This document shows, piece by piece, positions 12,449 to 21,887 of a stretch of DNA of 64,000 bases. Every line of letters begins with the position of its first letter. Positions within the stretch are counted from its first letter, which is position 1. A model generated the notes under the pieces. It made no database searches. It worked only from the letters and a program-made list of their open reading frames with translations, and was not told the DNA's origin. The translations under genes and the position numbers were made by a program. The stretch is taken from the NCBI GenBank assembly GCA_037903475.1, contig JBAJFG010000002.1:806001-870000 (forward strand), in the 5' to 3' direction. This DNA comes from Ancylostoma caninum. Lineage: Eukaryota; Nematoda; Chromadorea; Rhabditida; Ancylostomatidae.

Positions 12449-12938
12449 CTATATTATATTACGAAAACACCTCGGGTTAGATTAGAAATATCAATGGATT
12501 TGGCATTACCTGCAAACTGCGGGGAAATCATGCTCCACCGTGGTTATACATGTCTGAGCACATCAATGGCCACGATAACACACGTCTCGAGCGTATCAAG
12601 AAGTATTGTATTATATTATTATATTTGTATTTGTGTAGTGCCAAAAGGAAATGTCACTGGAGCAGTTATAACGTTGCTGGAGGAATGAAAAGTCTCATGT
12701 CAGAGCTTTGGTCAATAAATAGAAGAAGTAAAGTTTCACCTCCGTCATCATGAATCGGAGAAGTGAATGCCTGCGTTTCAGGTTAAAGCTTCGGTACTGG
12801 GGGCGAAGGTGCACTTCGAGTTGAAGAAGGCGATCAGCAAAGAGCTCACTGAGATGAACGTGATGGATATAAAAATTGTTAGTTCTGAGGAAAGAAGCAA
12901 GATTCGTCGGACTCAAACTGCCTGAAGCGATGCGGTAG

Positions 12939-13082
12939 CTGTGGGTGGTTGCGGGTGCTATCGCCCTTATTGCACTAATTTTAGGGTGTAGAAGTATGCA
13001 TGAGCGTTGTGATTTTCATCTTTATCAGAGTGTTATTGGGGATCTACGCGAAGTTGCTCGAAGCATCTTAAAGAGCAAGTGA
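12939..13082 (+). other. Short hydrophobic reading frame, possible envelope-like tail
   Basis: Forty-seven open codons end in TGA. They begin with a membrane-like segment (VVAGAIALIALILGC) followed by a short charged tail. A position downstream of an integrase fragment would fit the C-terminus of an envelope-type third frame of an LTR retroelement, but nothing else supports this. The mirror copy is at about 16403-16546. Confidence 0.22.
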
Positions 13083-13710
13083 TTAAGCATTTATTGGTAA
13101 CATGAATTGGTGAAAAAACTTTACATCCCAATTTTTTTTAATTTGGAGGGCTGCCGACCAAAGTCATGGAACTGTGGAAAAAATCGAAATCAAAAAACTC
13201 CATTTTGTTATAGCAAGTACAACTGGTCTCTTAGAAAGGATTCAACGCCGAGTGAGGGATGGCCATATTCCGAAGTGAACATGCAGGAAACGCATTCAGC
13301 AAAGGGTAGTGATGTAAATAGGCTCCTAATCTTTGTATAGAAGAAGATAATGTGAGGTAAAACATAGAGAGTAGGATAACAGGAGTGCTGGACTCCTATC
13401 ACGCAACTACTTCATATCTCCCTTACAAAAGTCGAAAAAATGTGGACAATCCATTCCACCAGCAACTTATCTATTGAACAAGACGTCGTAAGGGGCTAGA
13501 GTGCCTGACATAGTATTCCATAATGGGGCGGCACTCATAGACAACTGTAATCTTAAGGCTCAGACTGCGAGGAGAGGTGGCCGATTTTTAGACTCAGACA
13601 CGTTCGTTTTGGGACTCGTCAACTACGTCACTGCTGGCTCTACCGCTTGCACGGGATGGTTATTGCATCACCTTCGCCTGGGGTCTCGCAGCACAGGGGT
13701 GAGGGATTGT

Positions 13711-14100
13711 TTACAAGCTTTCAGGCTTCACAATGTACGTAGCAAGAAAACCACCCTTCCACTGTCGACGAGATATTAGCGTGATATCTGCACCTGTGTC
13801 GAGTCGGAAGCGTAGAGAACGTCCTCTGGTAGTAACATCGAGGTGGATTCGAGCGTTCTCAGCGGCGAAGGTAACAACATTCTTGCACTGGCTCCTCTTG
13901 CGACGATAAGATCGCCTTCTTGCTTTCTGTGGAGGACCACAATACAGAAGTGGCGAAGGTAACAACATTTTTGCACTGGCTCCTCTTGCGACGATAGGAT
14001 CGACTTCTTGCTTTCGTCGCATCTTCTATCGAGTGTCGGAGGAGAGAAGCGGCCACGTGCTTCTGTATTGTGGTTCTCCACAGTTGAAGCACTTAAAGGT
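13711..14100 (-). pseudogene. Gag zinc-knuckle and aspartic-protease remnant (left copy)
   Basis: Reading leftward, the CFNCGEPQ half of a retroviral-type zinc knuckle (first TGC at 14089-14091) is followed by an 88-bp direct duplication and then, in another frame, by a retropepsin active site with LDTGADITLI (DTG at about 13792-13800). The knuckle lacks its distal His/Cys in the visible frame, the duplication shifts frame, and the protease frame stops soon after. The right copy at 15399-15779 is identical except for a few bases (one residue differs, L versus P, after KGGF). It is oriented against the gag fragment that follows at 14160. Confidence 0.7.
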
Positions 14101-14159
14101 AATACCCACGAAAACTTTTGTTATCGAAAAATTAGCGAAACTTTGAGTTTTTGACTGTG

Positions 14160-14665
14160 ATGAGCACGAGGGCACTGGTAAATTTCTTCAGAACTCATGA
14201 AAAGATGATTTTTGATCATCCATACGAGATCGGTTTTGAGACGTCAATCGCAAATCTACAGAAGCTCTTCGCATCCAAGAAGACATAGATTCGTCGACGG
14301 TACGAGTATCTGAGGATAACCTGTCGATCGCTGACTGCTAGCTATGTTCCATTCCGCGACTGCGCTAGCAAGATCAAGCTTATGGATGAAGACGCCTTAA
14401 GGAAGGAGCTGGATTAGTCGGCATTGAAGACACTGCAGTTCGTAGCCGGTCTTCAAGATCCACAGCTCCAGAAATTTCGCCTCAGAATGCTGCGTCGACT
14501 ATAGAGACATGCATGCAGAGGATTCAGCCTCGACTATAAAAGATCTTGTCGTAGAACGTCGTAAAAGCTTTACCGCATTGAAGATGGACAACACAAACAT
14601 GGAAGGAAGTCACGAAATCCATGCTGTGCAGAAGAAGAAAGTAAAAGGCAGCATCCACGATAATC
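14160..14665 (+). pseudogene. Gypsy-like gag remnant with three in-frame TAG codons
   Basis: Starts ATGAGCACG at 14160 and reads as a Ty3/Gypsy-type gag of the kind common in strongylid genomes, with words such as TLQFVAGLQDPQLQKFRLRM and, after a +1 shift near 14518, EDSASTIKDLV and MDNTNMEGSHEIHAVQKKK. In-frame TAGs lie at 14286, 14415 and 14502, and a TGA at 14663 ends the shifted frame. The first 56 bp lie within the left palindrome arm and the rest in the unique spacer. The right arm therefore carries only the gag start, inverted, at 15275-15330. Non-functional. Confidence 0.65.
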
Positions 14666-15274
14666 TTCATGTCTGAAGACTTGACAAACCTAAGGCATAG
14701 TCCCGACAATTCTGCGACGGAAATGCAATAGGAGGCTCCACCTTACGCAAGATATTACAAGTACAACACAATTTCAACACTTCGATCCGGCCTACTGGTA
14801 CGAGTTGTCTTGCTTTGCAAAAATTGCCTTGGAGCGACATTTGACACTCATGAGCTGTTTTCGCCACGCCCCGCTCAATTTTTCTAGAGAAAGGTTTGTT
14901 CGGCGCACTTTTCTCTATTGTTCTCATATTATTGTGGTCGTAAATGTCTGTTTCCTTTCTATTTTCATTTTAGAAGAGTTGTTTACCATTTTTTCGCCTG
15001 ATAGCACTCACTTCTTCTCCTTTGTTGTCTATTTGCATTATTTCTTCTTGTCTTCTACCCTAATTTTTGGTTTTTTACAATAGATACGCCATTATAACCT
15101 TCACTCTCTTCCTCCTATTTCCGCTCTTTTTTACTCGAGAAGGCTGCAAATCCAGGAAATTACCCGAATACATGAAGAAAATACGTGACGACACGGCCAC
15201 CGTTGTCGACTTTTTTTGTCAGACCTGATCAGCGCAACTCGACCATCATCGTCTAATGTAGCAACCAGAAACAT
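14666..15274. other. Unique spacer of the inverted duplication
   Basis: The remainder of the 1.06-kb loop (14216-15274) after the gag remnant. It is T-rich between 14930 and 15120 and has no recognisable coding. The inner arm boundary on this side is at 15275 (TCAAAAATCATC). Confidence 0.7.
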
Positions 15275-16864
15275 TCAAAAATCATCTTTTCATGAGTTCT
15301 GAAGAAATTTACCAGTGCCCTCGTGCTCATCACAGTCAAAAACTCAAAGTTTCGCTAAAATTTCGATAACAAAAGTTTTCGTGGGTATTACCTTTAAGTG
15401 CTTCAACTGTGGAGAACCACAATACAGAAGCACGTGGCCGCTTCTCTCCTCCGACACTCGATAGAAGATGCGACGAAAGCAAGAAGTCGATCCTATCGTC
15501 GCAAGAGGAGCCAGTGCAAAAATGTTGTTACCTTCGCCACTTCTGTATTGTGGTCCTCCACAGAAAGCAAGAAGGCGATCTTATCGTCGCAAGAGGAGCC
15601 AGTGCAAGAATGTTGTTACCTTCGCCGCTGAGAACGCTCGAATCCACCTCGATGTTACTACCAGAGGACGTTCTCTACGCTTCCGACTCGACACAGGTGC
15701 AGATATCACGCTAATATCTCGTCGACAGTGGAAGGGTGGTTTTCCTGCTACGTACATTGTGAAGCCTGAAAGCTTGTAAACAATCCCTCACCCCTGTGCT
15801 GCGAGACCCCAGGCGAAGGTGATGCAATAACCATCCCGTGCAAGCGGTAGAGCCAGCAGTGACGAGTCCCAAAACGAACGTGTCTGAGTCTAAAAATCGG
15901 CCACCTCTCCTCGCAGTCTGAGCCTTAAGATTACAGTTGTCTATGAGTGCCGCCCCATTATGGAATATGTACTATGTCAGGCACTCTAGCCCCTTACGAC
16001 GTCTTGTTCAATAGATAAGTTGCTGGTGGAATGGATTGTCCACATTTTTTCGACTTTTGTAAGGGAGATATGAAGTAGTTGCGTGATAGGAGTCCAGCAC
16101 TCCTGTTATCCTACTCTCTATGTTTTACCTCACATTATCTTCTTCTATACAAAGATTAGGAGCCTATTTACATCACTACCCTTTGCTGAATGCGTTTCCT
16201 GCATGTTCACTTCGGAATATGGCCATCCCTCACTCGGCGTTGAATCCTTTCTAAGAGACCAGTTGTACTTGCTATAACAAAATGGAGTTTTTTGATTTCG
16301 ATTTTTTCCACAGTTCCATGACTTTGGTCGGCAGCCCTCCAAATTAAAAAAAATTGGGATGTAAAGTTTTTTCACCAATTCATGTTACCAATAAATGCTT
16401 AATCACTTGCTCTTTAAGATGCTTCGAGCAACTTCGCGTAGATCCCCAATAACACTCTGATAAAGATGAAAATCACAACGCTCATGCATACTTCTACACC
16501 CTAAAATTAGTGCAATAAGGGCGATAGCACCCGCAACCACCCACAGCTACCGCATCGCTTCAGGCAGTTTGAGTCCGACGAATCTTGCTTCTTTCCTCAG
16601 AACTAACAATTTTTATATCCATCACGTTCATCTCAGTGAGCTCTTTGCTGATCGCCTTCTTCAACTCGAAGTGCACCTTCGCCCCCAGTACCGAAGCTTT
16701 AACCTGAAACGCAGGCATTCACTTCTCCGATTCATGATGACGGAGGTGAAACTTTACTTCTTCTATTTATTGACCAAAGCTCTGACATGAGACTTTTCAT
16801 TCCTCCAGCAACGTTATAACTGCTCCAGTGACATTTCCTTTTGGCACTACACAAATACAAATAT
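15275..16864. repeat. Right arm of inverted duplication, inner segment
   Basis: Reverse complement of 12620-14215 at about 99% identity; the few differences seen include AAATTT versus AAAAAT near 15357, a C/T near 15744, 4 extra bases at 15966 and a 9-bp deletion near 15862. The arm is interrupted at 16865-16870, where the Helentron-like element begins, and resumes at 21925. Confidence 0.95.
15399..15779 (+). pseudogene. Gag zinc-knuckle and aspartic-protease remnant (right copy)
   Basis: TGC at 15399 opens CFNCGEPQ. An 88-bp direct duplication (about 15475-15538 and 15563-15627) carries the basic RSYRRKRSQC stretch twice. The retropepsin signature LDTGADITLI follows, with its Asp codon at 15690. 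The frame ends at 15779. Because 88 is not a multiple of 3, knuckle and protease cannot be read in one frame. Mirror of 13711-14100. Confidence 0.7.
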
Positions 16865-16903
16865 CATCATTCTATATAATAACGGGCTTAGCCTGTTTAC
16901 ATG

Positions 16904-16978
16904 TGTGTCTGTATGTATGTAAGTATGTAAGTATGTCAGTATGTAAGTATGTAAGTATGTAAGTATGTAAGAATGTGT
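16904..16978. repeat. GTAAGTAT-type microsatellite
   Basis: Repeats of GTATGTAA/GTAAGTAT words just inside the 5' end of the Helentron-like element; the stretch is absent from the short copy at 10648-11739. Confidence 0.85.
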
Positions 16979-17138
16979 GTCAGACCGTTACGAAATTCTA
17001 TGATTGGTCAATGATCGTGATTGTGAGATCATATAAAAGGCTAGGGACGGGTGTGGTGTGGTGGAGTGGGGTAGGGATGAGATCGAACAGAAGGTCGGAT
17101 GGTGTGCAACGGGTCCGTCAATGGAGTCCATGGAGAAG

Positions 17139-18783
17139 GGCTGCGCCGGCGCCCAAAGTGGGAGGAGACGGGTCCATCACTGCGATAAGGCTGCGCCGGC
17201 GCCCAATGTGGAGGGAGACGGGTCCACCACTGTGATAAGGGTGCGCCGGCGCCCAAAGTGGGGGGAGACGGGTCCACCACTGTGATAAGGGTGCGCCGGC
17301 GCTCAAAGTGGGGGGAGACGGGTCCACCACTGTGATAAGGGTGCGCCGGCGCCCAAAGTGGGGGGAGCCGGGTCCACTGCTGTGATAAGGGTGCACCGGC
17401 GCTTAAAGTGGGGGGAGACGGGTCCACTGCTGTGATAAGGGTGCACCGGCGCTTAAAGTGGGGGGAGACGGGTCCACTGCTGTGATAAGGGTGCGCCCGC
17501 GCCCAAAGTGGGGGGAGACGGGTCCACGGCTGTGATAAGGGTGCGCCGGCGCCCAAAGTGGGGGGAGACGGGTCCACCACTGTGATAAGGCTGCGCCGGC
17601 GCTCAAAGTGGGGGGAGACGGGTCCACCACTGTGATAAGGGTGCGCCGGCGCCCAAAGTGGGGGGAGCCGGGTCCACTGCTGTGATAAGGGTGCACCGGC
17701 GCTTAAAGTGGGGGGAGACGGGTCCACTGCTGTGATAAGGGTGCACCGGCGCTTAAAGTGGGGGAGACGGGTCCACTGCTGTGATAAGGGTGCGCCCGCG
17801 CCCAAAGTGGGGGGAGACGGGTCCACGGCTGTGATAAGGGTGCGCCGGCGCCCAAAGTGGGGGAGACGGGTCCACTGCTGTGATAAGGGTGCACCGGCGC
17901 CCAAAGTGGGGGAGACGGGTCCACTGCTGTGATAAGGGTGCGCCGGCGCCCAAAGTGGGGGAGACGGGTCCACTGCTGTGATAAGGGTGCGCCGGCGCCC
18001 AAAGTGGGGGGAGACGGGTCCACGGCTGTGATAAGGGTGCGCCGGCGCCCAAAGTGGGGGAGACGACGGGTCCACGGCTGTGATAAGGGTGCGCCGGCGC
18101 CCAAAGTGGGGGAGACGGGTCCACCACTGTGATAAGGGTGAGCCGGCGCCCAAAGTGGGGGAGACGGGTCCACGGCTGTGATAAGGGTGCGCCGGCGCCC
18201 AAAGTGGGGGGAGCGGGTCCACTGCTGTGATAAGGGTGCACCGGCGCTTAAAGTGGGGGAGACGGGTCCACTGCTGTGATAAGGGTGCTGGGGGGAGACG
18301 GGTCCACCACTGTGATAAGGCTGCGCCGGCGCCCAAAGTGGGGGGAGACGGGTCCACCACTGTGATAAGGGTGCGCCGGCGCCAGAGGTGGGGTGAGACG
18401 GGTCCACGGCTGTGATAAGGGTGCGCCGGCGCCCAAAGTGGGGGGAGCCGGGTCCACTGCTGTGATAAGGGTGCACCGGCGCTTAAAGTGGGGGGAGCCG
18501 GGTCCACTGCTGTGATAAGGGTGCACCGGCGCTTAAAGTGGGGGGAGACGGGTCCACTGCTGTGATAAGGGTGCGCCCGCGCCCAAAGTGGGGGGAGACG
18601 GGTCCACGGCTGTGATAAGCGTGCACCGGCGCCCAAAGTGGGGGAAGACGGGTCCACTGCTGTGATAAGCGTGCACCGGCGCCCAAAGTGGGGGGAGACG
18701 GGTCCACTGCTGTGATAAGGGTGCACCGGCGCTTAAAGTGGGGGGAGACGGGTCCACTGCTGTGATAGGGCTGCGCCTGCGCT
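17139..18783. repeat. 50-bp GC-rich minisatellite, about 33 units
   Basis: Tandem array with 50-bp units (some 49 bp by loss of one G, one strongly shortened at about 18281-18295). Consensus words are GTGATAAGGGTGCGCCGGCG, CCCAAAGTGGGGGGAGACGG and GTCCACCACT, with variants (GTCCACTGC, GTCCACGGC, CACCGGCGCTTAAAG) arranged in higher-order blocks: for example 17341-17490 recurs at 17641-17790 and again around 18421-18590. The minus strand has no stop in any of its three frames, which produces long artefactual open frames (see rejected items). Confidence 0.97.
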
Positions 18784-19108
18784 CAAAAGTGGAGGAGCGC
18801 CTGAAAATATAGCTACCAGGGAAATGTCATGAGTTAGGTCCATATTTGTTAACTCGATTTGATGGCGTCTAACATCAATTGTTAAAAAAAACTAGATGTC
18901 AGACCACTGCGCGGATTAGTATGCAATCCGTGTGAATCCTTTCTTCTTACGTCCTCCCCCGCGTTCTTCTCTTCTCATTTGTTTATGAACACACCGCACC
19001 CTCCACCTTTATATGTTCTAACTGACTCTTATCACTTGACCAGTTATAGCAAACAAAGAATGATAGACCATTTTCTGCGGTCAACCGGTTATATTTAGTT
19101 ACAAAAAG

Positions 19109-21778
19109 CTATTTCAGTTGAGCAAATGATAAAATTGCTTCGAGGAGGTTAATCCTCTTTGATAAGTGCATTTTTACATGAGAAAAAGCAATGGAAAGGG
19201 TGTGGGACACATTCACCTCGATCACCTTGACTCCCGTTGATCTTCGGGTGTACCGAGCGGGCGCCAGCAATCCTTCCATTTGTCCGAAGTCGGCCAGCAT
19301 CTGTTCCGCTTCGCTGATGGTTGGTGTTATAAGAACGATGTCGTCAGCGAAGCGAAGATGACCAAGTCGCCGGCCATCAACTTGCACTCCCATGCTATCC
19401 CATTCCAGTTTCCGCATGACGTCTTCGAGAGTGGCGCTGAATAGTTTTGGCGACACGGTATCGCCTTGCCGAACCCCTCTCTTGACGTCGATGGTGATGT
19501 CGTCGTAGAATGGAGAAATCTTGGTCGTGAAGTTGCTGTAGAGCTCACGAAATACCTTGATGTATTGAGTAGGTATGCCCTGGTTGCCCAGGGCTTCCAA
19601 CACCGCTTCCGTCTCAACAGAGTCGAAGGCTTTCTTCAAATCGATGAACGTGAGACAGAGGGGCATCTTATACTCTCGCGATACTTCGATGAGTCTAGTG
19701 ACGGTGTGTATGTGGTCGATCGTACTGAATCCTTTTCGAAACCCTGCTTGCTCGCACGGCTGTCCCTCGTCTAGTGTCCTTTCGATCCTATTGAGGATCA
19801 CTCGCGTGAAAAGCTTGTAGACGACGGACAGTAGGCAGATGGGGCGATAATTGCCAATATCCTGCGGGTCTCCCTTCTTGTACAGCAACACAGTCCTGCT
19901 GGTCTTCCATTGGTTAGGTACCTTGCATTCCGAGAGGTACCGCGTGAAAAGCCTAGCCAAGGTGGTAATGAGAATTGGCGGTAGGTTCTTCAGATGTTCC
20001 GGTCGAATCCTGTCGGGGCCTGGTGCTGTACGGTTCTTCACCGACTTGATGGCATGTCGGATTTCGGAAGGGAGAACCGATGGGACAACATACCCGTCCT
20101 CCCTAAGATGACATTGAGGGAGGTGGACGTGGCTATCGAAGAGATCCGAGTAGAAGTCGTAGATGACCTTCTCCATTACCCGTCTTGATGAAGAAATTGT
20201 TCCGTCTGGGCGCCGGAGGGCGGACATCTTGGTCTTGCGATTGGCGAAGTCTCGGCGGGTGCAGCGAATGCTTTTCCCTGCCTCTGCGGCTTCGGCCAAC
20301 ACTGCTGCTCGTCTCTCCTTTAGGTCTTCTTTTATCGCTTCTCTGCACCGTTTTGCGAGCTCGGACGTTAACTGGTAGTTGCCTGCGGCTCTCGCGGCTC
20401 CACGCTGGCGTATAAGCTCGAGGGTCTCGTAAGACAGTCGTCTCTTGGTGACTCTTGAACCCTCAGCGCTCTTTGCGCTGTCGCGGAGATGCTGTACAAG
20501 CCGATCGTACTCTTCGTCGATGTTGTCGACAACCGCATCTTCCCAAAAGCCGGCTAGCGAAGTGAAAAGATCCCAATTGATGACGGGTTTGGGACTCCTT
20601 CTCTTAAACTTCACGGCTTTCTCTCCTTTGCGTGAGAAGAAGAATCTTGCACGAAGGAGGCGATGGTCGGATCCGGTGTAGAACTTTGGTACAACACCGA
20701 CGTCGGTCAGGCAGAACCTTCGATTGACGATGATGTGGTCAATTTCATTATGGTACTCTCCACCGGGTGACTCCCACGTCCAGCGTAGGGAGGTTGGCTT
20801 CTGAAATTGTGAGTTACCATGGATGGTCTTCGTCGTCATGATGAACTCAGACAGCCTCTCTCCCTGTTCGTTCCACTGCAGGCCGTGGGTACCGATGTGA
20901 AGTTCCTCAGGCGTTCTCCTAGGACCAATCTTGGCGTTGAAATCGCCAACGATGATCTTGTAGAATGTGTGGTCTTCCCTGTAGAACTTCTCCAAGTCCA
21001 TATAGAAGGCCTCGATATCCCCTTCGTCGTAGCTGGATGTTGGAGCGTAGGCGACGAAGATTGTCAAGGCCGGTATTGATCCACATCTTCTCAACCGCAA
21101 ACGTCCGATTCGGGTTGTTAGCTGTTCGAATGAGTCGATGTTCATGACCAAGTTCGTGTTGACGAGGACACCGACTCCACCAACTCCTCTACTGTCGCAG
21201 GTTCCAAGGAACAGTTCTTCTCCAGTGTCGAAGGTGGCGTTCAATGGTCGGTGTCTCCTCGTCTCGGTCAGTCCGATGACGTCGTACCTGATCTTCCTGG
21301 CCTGCATCATCAAATCCTCGATGGAAGCCTCCGATGCAAGCGTGCGTGCGTTGAAGGTACAGACCGTCATCATAGTCCTTCTGGTTTTAGGCAGCCTAGA
21401 TAACCCCTCGGACCTCGTCCTCACTGGCGCTGCCGTACCAGTGACTCTTCCGAGATCAGGGGAACACTCTCTAATATTGCTGTGTCGAGCTTGAAAAATT
21501 TGATTCCCACAGGAGATAGCTTGCTGGGCTCTATTCCCCCGTGGGAGGCTGGAGTGTGATTTCACCGGGAGGTTAGCCGGGCTTCCCGGGAGTGGACGAT
21601 GGAGCTTATTTGTTGGAGGCGACTCCGAACCGCCTCCCTTGTACCTCCCAGTCACTTGAATGCAGGGCTTTTGGTCGGATAGATGTGCAGGATACAATCT
21701 GCAGACACGCAAGCACACCCATGCACGCATGCATGAACATGCCCACGCGCTGACAAAAGGTATAGATCGTTCCGACAC
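19109..21778 (-). CDS. RTE-type endonuclease-reverse transcriptase ORF, C-terminus deleted
   Basis: 889 codons. The N-terminal half has an APE-type endonuclease with NARTL, GLTETR, VGDFNAKIG, NEIDHIIVNRR and GSDHRLL. The RT follows with RTAPGPDRI, GNYRPICLLS, QAGFRKGFSTIDH, FIDLKKAFDSVE, GVRQGDTVSPKLF and the catalytic FADD. This is the layout of nematode RTE-1-like non-LTR elements, which copy themselves by target-primed reverse transcription. Soon after FADD the frame jumps: at about 19270-19295 the RT is fused to the last coding bases of a normal RTE, whose WRPLGTPEDQRESR-stop end is present in another frame. The thumb and C-terminal region (several hundred bp) is missing. The last 33 or so codons are host sequence read through the 3' target-site duplication. 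The ATG at 21778 is the first in frame; the true start could be nearer the endonuclease. Likely unable to transpose alone. Confidence 0.9.
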   Translation of the reverse strand: MSERSIPFVSAWACSCMRAWVCLRVCRLYPAHLSDQKPCIQVTGRYKGGGSESPPTNKLHRPLPGSPANLPVKSHSSLPRGNRAQQAISCGNQIFQARHSNIRECSPDLGRVTGTAAPVRTRSEGLSRLPKTRRTMMTVCTFNARTLASEASIEDLMMQARKIRYDVIGLTETRRHRPLNATFDTGEELFLGTCDSRGVGGVGVLVNTNLVMNIDSFEQLTTRIGRLRLRRCGSIPALTIFVAYAPTSSYDEGDIEAFYMDLEKFYREDHTFYKIIVGDFNAKIGPRRTPEELHIGTHGLQWNEQGERLSEFIMTTKTIHGNSQFQKPTSLRWTWESPGGEYHNEIDHIIVNRRFCLTDVGVVPKFYTGSDHRLLRARFFFSRKGEKAVKFKRRSPKPVINWDLFTSLAGFWEDAVVDNIDEEYDRLVQHLRDSAKSAEGSRVTKRRLSYETLELIRQRGAARAAGNYQLTSELAKRCREAIKEDLKERRAAVLAEAAEAGKSIRCTRRDFANRKTKMSALRRPDGTISSSRRVMEKVIYDFYSDLFDSHVHLPQCHLREDGYVVPSVLPSEIRHAIKSVKNRTAPGPDRIRPEHLKNLPPILITTLARLFTRYLSECKVPNQWKTSRTVLLYKKGDPQDIGNYRPICLLSVVYKLFTRVILNRIERTLDEGQPCEQAGFRKGFSTIDHIHTVTRLIEVSREYKMPLCLTFIDLKKAFDSVETEAVLEALGNQGIPTQYIKVFRELYSNFTTKISPFYDDITIDVKRGVRQGDTVSPKLFSATLEDVMRKLEWDSMGVQVDGRRLGHLRFADDIVLITPTISEAEQMLADFGQMEGLLAPARYTRRSTGVKVIEVNVSHTLSIAFSHVKMHLSKRINLLEAILSFAQLK
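19202..19213. repeat. RTE target-site duplication, 3' copy
   Basis: GTGGGACACATT, identical to 21793-21804. The uninterrupted target is at 10768-10779 (reverse complement) in the other Helentron-like copy. Confidence 0.93.
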
Positions 21779-21792
21779 TGCAGAGACAGGGA
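19214..21792 (-). mobile_element. RTE-type non-LTR retrotransposon, internally deleted (2.58 kb)
   Basis: Bounded by 12-bp direct repeats GTGGGACACATT. On the minus strand it begins TCCCTGTCTCTGCAG and ends GTCAAGGTGATCGAGGTG just before the duplication, with the final TGA of the ancestral ORF within that tail. The typical length of relatives is about 3.2-3.4 kb, consistent with loss of roughly 0.7-0.8 kb around 19270-19295. The exactness of the duplication and the empty site in the paralogous copy mark a recent insertion. Confidence 0.93.
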
Positions 21793-21804
21793 GTGGGACA
21801 CATT
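21793..21804. repeat. RTE target-site duplication, 5' copy
   Basis: GTGGGACACATT; see 19202-19213. Confidence 0.93.
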
Positions 21805-21887
21805 ATAGCAAAAAATGTGGAATAGCTGTGACTTTATTTGAATGAAGAAGGGATGAAGCCATGCGAGCGAAGCGAGCATTAGGAAAA

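Larger units (their letters stand above)
12140..14215. repeat. Left arm of large inverted duplication
   Basis: This arm is the reverse complement of 15275-16864 plus 21925-22413. The mirror sum of coordinates is 29490 near the centre and 29485 further out. The 5-bp shift comes from 9 extra bases here (near 13623) and 4 extra on the right (near 15966). The inner 1.6 kb is about 99% identical; the outer 0.48 kb (12140-12620) is about 96%. The outer edge lies at TCGCGAAAAG (12140) and the inner edge at GATTTTTGA (14215). It contains LTR-retrotransposon debris and a MITE-like insert. Confidence 0.95.

Noticed and set aside
12550..16790. Identical small open frames on opposite strands (for example 12695-12916 and 16569-16790; 13107-13340 and 16145-16378)
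   Set aside because: They are mirror images caused by the palindrome, not conserved genes.
17041..18726. 561-codon minus-strand open frame and smaller frames in the minisatellite
   Set aside because: They are produced by a 50-bp unit without stops in any phase. No start context, no domain, and the frame breaks up with unit variants, so I do not call a protein.
11277..18783. CRISPR-like repeat array
   Set aside because: Units are contiguous 50-bp repeats without unique spacers, in a eukaryotic transposon. It is a minisatellite.
19466..21494. Plus-strand open frames across 19466-21494
   Set aside because: Shadows of the RTE coding sequence on the other strand.
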